Source: Tropicimonas marinistellae (GTDB taxonomy: Bacteria; Pseudomonadota; Alphaproteobacteria; Rhodobacterales; Rhodobacteraceae). From it: a stretch of DNA of 64,000 nucleotides. The stretch's first letter is position 1, and every line of letters begins with the position of its first letter. A program made the position numbers and the translations under genes. Of the stretch, positions 16,460-23,906 are shown piece after piece. The stretch is taken from NCBI RefSeq assembly GCF_001509585.1, contig NZ_LNCI01000002.1:248001-312000 (forward strand), given 5' to 3'. The notes under the pieces were generated by a model. The model ran no database searches. It was not told where the DNA came from and saw only the letters and a program-made list of their open reading frames with translations.

Positions 16460-18766
16460 TCACCCGATGAGGGCGATACGATCCTGCGCGACGGGCTCTG
16501 CTTCTGTTTCGCAGGGAAGAAGCCTGTTCATCAGTTGCTCGGCCATTTTCAATGTTGATTGGGGCAGCGCCTTGGCATCCGTTTCAAGCAAACGGGCCTT
16601 CACCCGCGTTGCGAGTTGGAGCCGCCAGTCAGGCGCCAGCGATATGCTTTCTTGCGCGGCCCAGGCCTCGACCTGATCAACGAGCGGCAGGTCCGGTTTG
16701 ACTTGATCGATGAAGAGCCGGTCCGGTCGGCGCTCGATCCGGTCTACGAGCGGGGCCACGAGATCGAGGCCGATGAGATCCTCAATTTGCGCTCTCTTCA
16801 TGCCCACGATCTCGTCGAGCCCGATCACCCGATCCGGGCAGGCTGCGTGGCTCGAAGCGCGCAGGCGTTTGGCCTGCACCCGTCCCGAATCCGACCCGTC
16901 GAGAAGAACCGGCGGCAGATCTGTATCCTCGTTGGCCAGAAGAGCCGCCATAGCCTGCATGACACGTTGACCGGTCGCGGGCGCAAAGACGATCTCTCGC
17001 CGGGGTCGGAACCGGCCCTCGCCAATGAGCAGTGTCTTGAGCAGGGAGAGGTAGGTCTGGTCAGTGGTGCTGCCAACCAGCACCGGTTGGGCACCGCCGA
17101 GCATTGCCTCCGCCACCGCGATGTTCAGCGCCGAGCGCACGGCGAAGCTCGCACCTCGCTTTGTGTCTGATCCTTCCTCGGAGCGCAGATCGTTGGACAC
17201 CAGGGTCGATCCATCCCGTCCAACAAAGACCTTTCGAGCGCGTTCGAGCCTATCGGCATCCACGAGGAATGGCGAATGGGTGGTGTAGACGATCTGGTTC
17301 GTTGCGGCGAGCCCATCAAAGAAGGTGGAAAGATCGCGCTGCGCCAGCGGATGCAGCGAGTGCCCCGGCTCGTCTAGCAGCAGAACCGCGTTGCGATGCG
17401 CGCCCTGGCCTTCATGGAGAAAGACAAGAAAGAAGCTCAGGAACCATTGTAGTCCAGTCGAGCGGTTCTCGAGTTCGACCTCTTGCGGGCGACGAGCATC
17501 GTTGACCCAGATACGGAAGTGGTTTCCATCGGCTTCGAACCGGAAGCGGTAGTCGCCCTGTTTCCACCACTGGCCAAAGCGTTCGGTGAGTTTCGTGCTT
17601 GCCGATTGCAGCAGGATTGACCGGGTCCGCTTGGCCTCGGCGATTTCGCTCAGAAGCTGAGCGTCCGGGCCTTCGTCCGGTTTGCGCGCCTGCTTCAGGA
17701 AATCGAACAGCTTTCCGGCCTTGCTCTCTTCCGCGAGGCGCAATTCCGTGGCCTCGTCGCGGATTTCCCGGAAATCCCTGCCGAGTTGCAGGATTTCTTC
17801 CGCCTCTAGCCCGACGAAACCGAAGAGAACGCGGAGCGTGCGCGCCTTCGCTGCTTCCTTGGCGCCGAGATCACCACGAACCATGTTCTCGACGACATGG
17901 GGTAGGTAGATCTCCGCATCGAGGTTCCCGTAGTTCGAGTAGTAGACGAATTTCGGCATCCGCGAGAGGACCGCGTCGCGAACGTCGTCTATCTGGCCCG
18001 GATCAGGTTTCAAAATCGCCGACATACGCGTGCCCAGTTCGGTCTGAAGCGACCGGAGTTCCGCGACGATTGCCGACGTCGCGGGTGGGTCCTCCGGAAT
18101 AACCGCAGCGACCTTGTCGCGAAGTCGGATCAGGTCGTTGGCTGTCAGAGGCTCACCCCCGTCCAACTCAGCTTCCATCTCGCGAATTGTCTGCAACGCG
18201 GCCGACTTCAGATCGGCCTGGCTCTCCGGCGGAGCCACTTGCACAATTCGGTGTTTTGACGCTGACAAGATCGGGCTGATATCCGAACGCTCTTCGAGCT
18301 TTTTCGGGCGATACAACGGGAAGCTGACGGTGTAGCTGCCGTCGTAGTTTCGTCCGACACAGACAGACGATGCGAATTCGACAGGGATCTTCGCCAATTC
18401 GGCCAGTTGCGCGGCGTCTTCGCCGGTATCGAACTCGGCCGAGACAAACTGGAATGCGCCAGGATTGGCGCGGATCGCCCCAAAGAGCGCCTTGGGGAAG
18501 TCTGAGGTCGGTTTGATCTCGCCACCGCCCGCCGGATTGAACTTCCATAGCGGCAGAAGAAGGTTGGTCTTGCCAGACTCGTTTACGCCGATCAGCGCGG
18601 TGACATGATCCAGTTCAAGGTACCCGGAGTCGGCAACAGACCGAAAGTTGGTGACACGATAGCGACGGAGCTTGAAGCCGTTTTCCCGCTTGTGGCTCTC
18701 CGTTTCGAGACTGCTGGAAACAGCCTTCGTTCCCACGTCCTGGGAAATCGTCTTGTCAAAATGCAT
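16460..18766 (-). CDS. AAA family ATPase, OLD-nuclease-like with degenerate Toprim region
   Basis: A 768-residue SMC-like AAA ATPase. Walker A GVNESGKTN is at residues 60-68, preceded by YRVTNFRSV, the usual OLD/RecF N-terminal strand. The ABC-type signature lies in ENRSTGLQWFLSFF and Walker B in AVLLLDEPGHSLHPLAQ (near 460). A D-loop/His switch follows (YTTHSPFLVDA). After about residue 550 the chain enters the place of the OLD Toprim nuclease, but the expected LVEG and DGDxxG motifs read VLVGSTTDQT and LLDGSDSG. ATG 18764-18766 has AAGGAGACACC. OLD-family proteins include antiphage nucleases; with the altered metal site, a role as ATPase-driven defence or repair factor is only a guess. Confidence 0.82.
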   Translation of the reverse strand: MHFDKTISQDVGTKAVSSSLETESHKRENGFKLRRYRVTNFRSVADSGYLELDHVTALIGVNESGKTNLLLPLWKFNPAGGGEIKPTSDFPKALFGAIRANPGAFQFVSAEFDTGEDAAQLAELAKIPVEFASSVCVGRNYDGSYTVSFPLYRPKKLEERSDISPILSASKHRIVQVAPPESQADLKSAALQTIREMEAELDGGEPLTANDLIRLRDKVAAVIPEDPPATSAIVAELRSLQTELGTRMSAILKPDPGQIDDVRDAVLSRMPKFVYYSNYGNLDAEIYLPHVVENMVRGDLGAKEAAKARTLRVLFGFVGLEAEEILQLGRDFREIRDEATELRLAEESKAGKLFDFLKQARKPDEGPDAQLLSEIAEAKRTRSILLQSASTKLTERFGQWWKQGDYRFRFEADGNHFRIWVNDARRPQEVELENRSTGLQWFLSFFLVFLHEGQGAHRNAVLLLDEPGHSLHPLAQRDLSTFFDGLAATNQIVYTTHSPFLVDADRLERARKVFVGRDGSTLVSNDLRSEEGSDTKRGASFAVRSALNIAVAEAMLGGAQPVLVGSTTDQTYLSLLKTLLIGEGRFRPRREIVFAPATGQRVMQAMAALLANEDTDLPPVLLDGSDSGRVQAKRLRASSHAACPDRVIGLDEIVGMKRAQIEDLIGLDLVAPLVDRIERRPDRLFIDQVKPDLPLVDQVEAWAAQESISLAPDWRLQLATRVKARLLETDAKALPQSTLKMAEQLMNRLLPCETEAEPVAQDRIALIG

Positions 18767-19031
18767 CGGTGTCTCCTTCAGATCCGTATTCGGCGCAACT
18801 TGGCAACATTCGTGCGTCGCTAGTTGCAGACCGCTTCGCGAGCGGCGTCGAGCACGAGAGTTGATTTGTAAGGAGAACGCGTGAGATCCGGTTTTCATCC
18901 CCGCTTTCGCGCCTTGATCGAGAAGACGGCCTAAATTACCTGGAATTCGTAAACCGGCCCTTTTCAAATAAAATGGCGCGCAGAGCCAAAAATGCCCGAC
19001 GCGCCAGATGCCTCCCAAGGTGTGAGGATAT

Positions 19032-19352
19032 TCAGCCAGCCTTGTCGTACAGAACCACGGCACGCGCGTCCTGGGCAAACTCCTTGAGTTTGCGGCGCAA
19101 AAGCGCTTCGTCGGCCAAGTCTCCGAGATATTCCTGAAGAACCGCAATGGCGCTGTCGTCCCCTGGCACTCGCATGTCCTCGCGGATCAGTTTCTGCACG
19201 AGATCGTCCGCACCATTTGCCGGATCGTCCCTCAACGACGCGGCCCACGCGGCTATGAACCGAAAACTCCGAATCCGCACATGAAATTCTAATTCTGCGT
19301 CGCGCGCGAATTTCGCTTCGATCGATTTCTGGCGCTGCTTCAGTACGGCCAT
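19032..19352 (-). CDS. DUF1476 family protein, divergent ATP synthase inhibitor zeta-like
   Basis: A 106-residue protein matching DUF1476, the family of the alphaproteobacterial F1-ATPase inhibitor zeta. It shows the N-terminal pattern QKSIEAKFARDAELEFHVR, then WAASLRDDPA, EDMRVPGDDSAI and LLRRKLKEFAQDA, in the family's order and length. It is more diverged than a core zeta subunit, especially after the inhibitory N-terminus. Its location beside DUF1127 and DUF2333 genes and an ECF sigma factor suggests a stress-specific paralogue rather than the housekeeping copy. ATG 19350-19352 has AAAGGAG six bases upstream. Confidence 0.78.
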   Translation of the reverse strand: MAVLKQRQKSIEAKFARDAELEFHVRIRSFRFIAAWAASLRDDPANGADDLVQKLIREDMRVPGDDSAIAVLQEYLGDLADEALLRRKLKEFAQDARAVVLYDKAG

Positions 19353-19396
19353 TTTTCTCCTTTCCAATGTTCCTGCTTGATTGAAGCCGTTCGGGC

Positions 19397-19762
19397 TTAT
19401 GCCGCTTGCCGTTCCTTTTTCTCGGATGGAAGATCAGATTCGAAAGACAGTGTGTCCTGCGCTTCCGGTTGCACATCGACGGGTGCTTCGAGCAAAGCAA
19501 CGACCTCAAGGCCGAGCATGCGCTCCCGTTCCGCAGCAAGGATCATCTCTTCGACGGTATTGTAGAGGCTGTCGCGGGACACGCCGATCAGGTCAAGCTG
19601 GCGATCGGACAGGCGGTCAAACACGGCCATGATTGCGGCGATGTCACGGCCGAAGCGCCAATCGTCATAGGCTTGCCGGAGGCCTGTCAAACCCCACCGG
19701 CGAGGCAAACCGTCTGCTTCCGCCCGGGATGAGCCGGACGTCGAGAATAGGCGTTTGAACAT
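19397..19762 (-). CDS. DUF1127-like small protein
   Basis: A 121-residue protein. The segment FDRLSDRQLDLIGVSRDSL is the pattern of DUF1127 (YjiS-like) domains, normally LxxLSDRELxDIGLxR. DUF1127 proteins in Rhizobiales and Rhodobacterales affect RNA turnover and phosphate or carbon responses. Here the motif is central, with an Arg-rich stretch before it and an acidic C-terminal tail. Start ATG 19760-19762, GGAG nine bases upstream. It lies between the DUF2333 and DUF1476 genes on the same strand (gaps 31 and 44 bases), probably in one operon. Exact role unknown. Confidence 0.6.
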   Translation of the reverse strand: MFKRLFSTSGSSRAEADGLPRRWGLTGLRQAYDDWRFGRDIAAIMAVFDRLSDRQLDLIGVSRDSLYNTVEEMILAAERERMLGLEVVALLEAPVDVQPEAQDTLSFESDLPSEKKERQAA

Positions 19763-19793
19763 GTCGTAAATCTCCAGTTTTTTATGCCGCGGG

Positions 19794-20804
19794 TCAGACG
19801 GCGAGGACGTTGACCGCTTCTTCCAGCTGCAGGATTGCGCGTTTCATGTAGAAACCCTGCAACGCGAGATGGTTGGCGAAGATTGACCTGTCGCGGTCGC
19901 CGTTGAGCACGACAAGCGGTTGAAGTTCCGCGCCTTTTTCGAGGCCGTCGAGCGCCTGGTTCCAGATCATGCCAAGGCCGCGCTCCCGGATCACCCGGTC
20001 GAAGTCATGCCCCAGTCCGGAGAGCAGAACATGATAGCCATGCAGCATGCCCTTGTTGTGGTAGAAGACATCGTCGGCGCGACGGCTCAATATCCACCAG
20101 CCGGTATCCTGGGCCCGCTCGAGTTGCGCGGTCTGCGCGCCGAGATCGGCCGAGATCCGCGAGAGCGTGGCTGCCAGAGTATCGGCGCGACGTTCGAACA
20201 CCGCCTCGCCTTGAGCAAGGCGCGCATTGTACCGCTCCAGCGCCGCGAGCCCTTGGCGATATTGCGACTCGGACGAAACGGAAGGAAGGAGCGAGCGAGA
20301 CGGCTCCCAGATCCAGATATCCGGCGGAAACTGTAGGAAGCCGGTTGCTCGTTCCAGGTCCGGATCGTCGCTGGAAGACCCGCGTGTACGTGCAATCTGA
20401 TCGAGCATCTCGAAGCTGAATCGACCAACCGCATCGATGATCCCCGTTTGGAAATTCGGCATGTTGTCGAGAACCGCGGCAGGAGCAATGACCGGATCGT
20501 TTGGCGTCCAGCCGTTCTCGTCGAGCTCGCGTCGAATGATCGCGGCTGCGGCCGAGATGGCGGCGCTTCCGGTAGCATCCTCGGCCTCGCTCGCGGGCGG
20601 GGCGGTGATGATCGAATGCTTGAGAGGACCGAGAACGCCGTAGCCAACAACGGCCCATAGCACCACCCCGATCCCCAGAACACGCGCGCTCCGCACGACG
20701 CGAAACCGACGACGCTTGTGCCGCGGACGCGCCTCTTGCGGTTTTGCGGGCACAGGCAGGAGCGAGGCTCCGTGGGTGTCGTTCAGGTGGTCATGCGTTG
20801 TCAC
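19794..20804 (-). CDS. DUF2333 family membrane-anchored protein
   Basis: A 336-residue protein with a basic N-terminal tail (KPQEARPRHKRRRFRVVRS), one membrane helix (VLGIGVVLWAVVGYGVLGPL) and a large periplasmic domain. The domain shows DUF2333 blocks NMPNFQTGIIDAVGRFSFEM, FLQFPPDIWIWEPS and DDVFYHNKGMLHGYHVLL. Function in the family is unknown. I chose GTG 20802-20804, which has AGGGGAAGAG upstream; an in-frame ATG further upstream (to 20885) is possible. It is divergent from the ECF sigma gene and heads the DUF2333-DUF1127-DUF1476 operon, so it is a good candidate target of that sigma factor. Confidence 0.82.
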   Translation of the reverse strand: MTTHDHLNDTHGASLLPVPAKPQEARPRHKRRRFRVVRSARVLGIGVVLWAVVGYGVLGPLKHSIITAPPASEAEDATGSAAISAAAAIIRRELDENGWTPNDPVIAPAAVLDNMPNFQTGIIDAVGRFSFEMLDQIARTRGSSSDDPDLERATGFLQFPPDIWIWEPSRSLLPSVSSESQYRQGLAALERYNARLAQGEAVFERRADTLAATLSRISADLGAQTAQLERAQDTGWWILSRRADDVFYHNKGMLHGYHVLLSGLGHDFDRVIRERGLGMIWNQALDGLEKGAELQPLVVLNGDRDRSIFANHLALQGFYMKRAILQLEEAVNVLAV

Positions 20805-20859
20805 TGGGCTCTTCCCCTTGCGGCTATGACACAACAACGCCGCAGCCGCGGGTTTCATC

Positions 20860-20887
20860 CCGCGCAAAACGAAAACACCGCGCAAAA
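20860..20887. repeat. Direct repeat CCGCGCAAAA x2 in divergent promoter region
   Basis: CCGCGCAAAA occurs at 20860-20869 and again at 20878-20887, 18 bases apart (start to start), between the DUF2333 and ECF sigma genes. The spacing is close to two helical turns and could place two protein molecules on one DNA face. I do not recognise the motif as a known sigma or regulator box. Confidence 0.4.
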
Positions 20888-20980
20888 AACCGGCCGAAAA
20901 AAATTTCCGCGAGGAGGGGATGAATTCCTGACGACAGACGTATGTGTCTCAGGATGTGAAAGCAGGAGATGTCAAAGATA

Positions 20981-21490
20981 ATGGACGCGCGCTCTGAATT
21001 GGAAAGGAATCTTGACGAGTATGTCGCCAGCTTGAGGCGTTACGCGATGGTTTTGACGCGTAACCGCGACGCGGCCGACGATCTTGTCCAGGAGACTTTG
21101 ACCAAGGCGATTGCCGCTGCCGACCAATGGCAGCCAGGGAGCGATCTGCGGGTTTGGCTCTTCCGCATTCTGCACAACACTCACGTAAGCGAGAGGCGGC
21201 GCCACAAGGTGCGCGAGGATGCCCGGCTCCTGATCCCGGAGGCGGTCGAGAACATCGACCCGACCAAGCGGATCGAGTTGCAGCAGGTGCTCGATGCCTT
21301 GCAGGAACTGCCCGAAGCGCAGCGTCTGCCCATCGTGCTCGTGGCCATCAAGGAGATGAGCTACGCCGACGCCGCGCGTACGCTCGATCTTCCGCTTGGA
21401 ACTTTCTACAGCCGTCTGGGGCGGGGTCGTGCAGCGCTCCGCAAGATCGTGGGCGGACTGAAATCGAAGCGTCTGAAACTCGTCGTTTAA
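20981..21490 (+). CDS. ECF-family RNA polymerase sigma factor
   Basis: A 169-residue group-4 sigma factor with region 2 (SLRRYAMVLTRNRDAADDLV) and region 4 (LQELPEAQRLPIVLVAIKEM, then SYADAARTLDLPLGTFYSRL), joined by a short linker. It directs RNA polymerase to stress-response promoters. I prefer ATG 20981, which has AGGAG 12 bases upstream; ATG 20969 has the same AGGAG directly abutting it. The anti-sigma gene follows after 13 bases. No zinc-binding anti-sigma is present, so the trigger is not obviously oxidative. Confidence 0.92.
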   Translation: MDARSELERNLDEYVASLRRYAMVLTRNRDAADDLVQETLTKAIAAADQWQPGSDLRVWLFRILHNTHVSERRRHKVREDARLLIPEAVENIDPTKRIELQQVLDALQELPEAQRLPIVLVAIKEMSYADAARTLDLPLGTFYSRLGRGRAALRKIVGGLKSKRLKLVV

Positions 21491-21503
21491 GGAGGCTGAT
21501 ACA

Positions 21504-22292
21504 ATGACAACAGAAGCCCAGAACACATTGAACGCCTATATCGATGGCGAGCTTGGCCCCGAGGAAGCCGCCGAACTGGAGGCGCGTCTGGCCCGTGATC
21601 CGGAGGCCCGCCAAACGCTTGAAACTCTGTCACGTCAGAAAGGCCTGGTCGTTGAAGCGCTGCAAGCGATCGACACCGGGCCGGCGGATCTGCAGACCGA
21701 GCGGTTGAAGCGCCGACTGGCCGACAGGTTAGCTCAGCGCACCGTTCCTCTTTCGCACAGGCCCAGCCTCGGCTGGTTCCGCGCCGGCGCGCAGGTTGCC
21801 GCCGCATGTGCCCTCATGGCCTTTGGCTGGTGGGGACATGCGACGGTCACCGCCCCGACTGCGGGCGTTCCCGAATATGTCTCCGAAGCAGTCGGTGCCC
21901 ATCAGGTCTTTGCCGAAGATCCCGACTATCCCGTCGAGTTTGCCGGAGCTGCAGTCGATGGCGCGGCGGATTGGTTCTCTGGCAAGATTGGCGTTCCAAT
22001 ATCGGCACCGGATCTTGACGAATATGGTGTGGCGCTGGTCGGCGCTCGCTTGTTGGGCACCAAGGAGGGTCCGCTGGCGCAGTATGTCTATGAAGATGGC
22101 AACGGTTCGCGCTACACACTCACGCTGGCCCAGCATCCGAAATCGGAGCCTATCGGGCCGCTCACCATCGTCGACTACCCGAGCCGGTCGGTTGGATACT
22201 GGCGCACGGCCGATGTCGACTTCGCCCTTGTGGGCGAGGGCGGTGCGGAGGACGTACAGAAAATCGCGATGGACCTGTCGAGCAAGACTTGA
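21504..22292 (+). CDS. Membrane anti-sigma factor
   Basis: A 262-residue protein with an N-terminal anti-sigma domain (LNAYIDGELGPEEAAELEAR, LARDPEARQTLE), a central membrane helix (AGAQVAAACALMAFGWW) and a periplasmic C-terminal domain of about 140 residues. It lacks the HxxxCxxC zinc motif of ChrR/RsrA-type factors. It should hold the sigma factor at 20981-21490 inactive at the membrane until a signal from the periplasm releases it. The start ATG 21504 has AAGGAGG. Genes are co-directional and 13 bases apart. Confidence 0.86.
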   Translation: MTTEAQNTLNAYIDGELGPEEAAELEARLARDPEARQTLETLSRQKGLVVEALQAIDTGPADLQTERLKRRLADRLAQRTVPLSHRPSLGWFRAGAQVAAACALMAFGWWGHATVTAPTAGVPEYVSEAVGAHQVFAEDPDYPVEFAGAAVDGAADWFSGKIGVPISAPDLDEYGVALVGARLLGTKEGPLAQYVYEDGNGSRYTLTLAQHPKSEPIGPLTIVDYPSRSVGYWRTADVDFALVGEGGAEDVQKIAMDLSSKT

Positions 22293-22299
22293 CCTTGGG

Positions 22300-22370
22300 T
22301 GATCGCTGATTTTCGCGGGTCCATAGGGGCGGTTGAGGCCACATCGGGTGTCCGCCACAAACAGCGATCA
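22300..22370 (+). ncRNA. Structured region after the anti-sigma gene (9-bp stem)
   Basis: TGATCGCTG (22300-22308) pairs perfectly with CAGCGATCA (22362-22370), enclosing 53 bases that include a smaller GGCGG/CCGCC pairing. It starts eight bases after the anti-sigma stop codon. It may be the 3' UTR fold of that mRNA or the 5' part of a longer transcript ending at 22582. No known RNA family is recognised. Confidence 0.35.
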
Positions 22371-22504
22371 AGTCGGACTTTGCGGCTGGATCTGCTATTT
22401 TCCCCGGTCCGGTGGTTTTGGGATCAAACTTGCCAAGCGTGCTTGAAGATGAGCCGCGTGGCAACGCGCCAAACGTGAACACGGGCAATTCAATCCCATC
22501 TTCT

Positions 22505-22582
22505 TGCGGAGCGTCCCTCGTCCTGCTCACATCCCGCTCCGCACCTTGAGGGCCGACCACCGCGTCGGCCCTCTCATTTTTT
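22505..22582 (+). ncRNA. Candidate small RNA 3' portion: hairpin followed by intrinsic terminator
   Basis: TGCGGAGCG (22505-22513) pairs perfectly with CGCTCCGCA (22535-22543) around a pyrimidine-rich 21-base loop (TCCCTCGTCCTGCTCACATC plus C). Four bases later comes a strong terminator stem. Two tandem stems with a C/U-rich exposed loop and a T-tailed terminator are the usual shape of the 3' end of a bacterial small RNA in this group. It lies 213 bases from the anti-sigma stop and upstream of the antiporter operon. The 5' end cannot be placed. Confidence 0.5.
22548..22582 (+). terminator. Intrinsic terminator
   Basis: GAGGGCCGAC (22548-22557) pairs perfectly with GTCGGCCCTC (22564-22573) over a six-base loop and is followed by TCATTTTTT. 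It ends either the sigma/anti-sigma transcript or a small RNA encoded just upstream. Confidence 0.85.
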
Positions 22583-22628
22583 GCCTTCCAACAGGGATGA
22601 AACCGCGTCTTCGCGCGTCTTTTATTTG

Positions 22629-22660
22629 ACGGTCGCGCAGCCAATGCCGACCGCGACCGT
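22629..22660 (+). promoter_or_regulatory. Leader hairpin upstream of the antiporter operon
   Basis: ACGGTCGCG (22629-22637) pairs perfectly with CGCGACCGT (22652-22660) across 14 bases, in the 190-base leader of the mnhE gene. A second palindrome, CCCGGATCCGGG, lies shortly after (about 22683-22694). Together they suggest a folded 5' UTR. I do not recognise a named riboswitch. Confidence 0.4.
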
Positions 22661-22774
22661 AAGTGAAACAAGAACAGGAGACCCGGATCCGGGCCCCTCT
22701 GGCAACCGAATGGCAGCCGGTTGTGATGTCGGATCCCTCGAACAGCGCCGTTTGACGCTGCCCAAGGAGATCCG

Positions 22775-23356
22775 ATGAAGATTCGTCATGAATTCCCGCG
22801 GGATCTGCATCTGCAGACCGATCACCTCGTGATACTGCCCAGGCGACCGCATCGGGAATCCGACACGCCGGGTCGCGTCAGGGGAATGCTCGGGTCGGGC
22901 GCAGCGCTGGCCGCGATCTGGGCCGCACTGCACTGGGATGATCCCACCAGCTGGGTGATCGGCTTGCCGACCGTGGTCGCCGGTGCCGCGGCGACATGCT
23001 TGCTACCCGTTTCACCACCTCAAACTTTCTCCGTTGTTGGCGCGTTGCGCCTTGCGGGGTTTGTCTTCGCGGGCGTTCTTCGGGGCGCGCGCGACGTGAG
23101 CATGTTTACCCTTGTTCCAAGCCGGCTGCGTTCGGGGTGCCTGAACTTCCGTACACGCCTCGCCGAAGGACGCCCGCGCAGGCTGTTTGCCCTCCTTATT
23201 ACGCTTTTGCCCGGAACCCTGACCGTCCGGTTGGAGGGGGACCAGCTCACCGTGCATGCGCTCGACTGCGGCCCAGCCGCGCGGGCCGATCTGGATGCGC
23301 TGGAAGCTCGCATCGCCGGTCTCTTCCGCCTGTCACTCGATGGAGACGCCTCATGA
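22775..23356 (+). CDS. mnhE: Mrp-type Na+/H+ antiporter subunit E
   Basis: A 193-residue subunit of a multi-gene monovalent cation/proton antiporter. Two or three membrane helices occupy residues about 40-100, followed by a cytoplasmic domain with LLITLLPGTLTVRLEGDQL, the MnhE hallmark (TLTPGT-like) and VHALD. An N-terminal extension of about 30 residues is polar. ATG 22775 has AAGGAGA six bases upstream. It opens an operon of eight genes in which each stop overlaps or nearly overlaps the next start. Confidence 0.9.
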   Translation: MKIRHEFPRDLHLQTDHLVILPRRPHRESDTPGRVRGMLGSGAALAAIWAALHWDDPTSWVIGLPTVVAGAAATCLLPVSPPQTFSVVGALRLAGFVFAGVLRGARDVSMFTLVPSRLRSGCLNFRTRLAEGRPRRLFALLITLLPGTLTVRLEGDQLTVHALDCGPAARADLDALEARIAGLFRLSLDGDAS

Positions 23357-23604
23357 TCCTCGACATCCTCACCTTGGTGACGCTCGCAGCGACATTGGCA
23401 GTGCTACCACGACTCGTCCTCGCGCGTGATGCGGCGGACCGTATCCTCGCCATGCAATTGGCTGGAACAGGCACGGTCGCCATTCTGCTGTTGCTCGGCG
23501 CGGCGGAAGCCGCACCGGCGCTGTTCGACATCGCTCTGGTCTTTGCCGCGCTGGCCGCGGTGGCTGGAATCGCCTTCGTCGCGCTTGGTCGGAGGAACGC
23601 ATGA
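23353..23604 (+). CDS. mnhF: Mrp-type antiporter subunit F
   Basis: An 83-residue membrane protein with three helices. The RLVLARDAADRILAMQLAGT segment is the MnhF signature (GPSxxDRxxA-like). It starts at ATG 23353, overlapping the mnhE stop (ATGA), and its stop overlaps mnhG. In Mrp complexes subunit F is needed for assembly and cation selectivity. Confidence 0.9.
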   Translation: MILDILTLVTLAATLAVLPRLVLARDAADRILAMQLAGTGTVAILLLLGAAEAAPALFDIALVFAALAAVAGIAFVALGRRNA

Positions 23605-23906
23605 CGGAACTGCTGCATTTTGCCGGTATCGGCCTCATGATCGCGGGAACCGCATTTCTCGCAATGGCCGCACTCGGCGTCTGGCGCCTGCCGGACCTGC
23701 TCTCGCGCCTGCATGTCCTGACCAAGGCCGACACGGCCGGGGTCGCGCTGATCGCGCTCGGCGCAGCCTGCCTCGCACAGAGCTTCGCCGCGACGCTCTC
23801 GCTCCTGCTCTGCACGTTGCTGGTCGCCCTGTCCGGCGCCACGACTGGCCACCTGATCGCGCGGGATCACGTTGAATCCGCCTCATCTCAGGAGGAGTCG
23901 CCGTGA
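23601..23906 (+). CDS. mnhG: Mrp-type antiporter subunit G
   Basis: A 101-residue subunit with three membrane helices. The VWRLPDLLSRLHVLTKADTA segment is the MnhG hallmark (LRxPDxxxRxHAxTKA). ATG 23601 overlaps the mnhF stop. A short Ser/Glu-rich C-terminal tail follows the last helix and overlaps the next start codon (GTGATGATG). Confidence 0.92.
   Translation: MTELLHFAGIGLMIAGTAFLAMAALGVWRLPDLLSRLHVLTKADTAGVALIALGAACLAQSFAATLSLLLCTLLVALSGATTGHLIARDHVESASSQEESP

Noticed and set aside
15950-16558. Plus-strand open frame of about 200 codons between UxaA and the ATPase
   Set aside because: Overlaps the ATPase 3' end, has no ribosome site, and the translation matches nothing I know.
22162-22671. 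Reverse-strand 169-codon frame over the hairpin region
   Set aside because: It crosses the anti-sigma gene, a strong terminator and the candidate small RNA; composition is that of a shadow frame.
22583-22774. A named Na+ or Li+ riboswitch in the antiporter leader
   Set aside because: The leader is folded, but I cannot match it to any riboswitch consensus I can recall with confidence.
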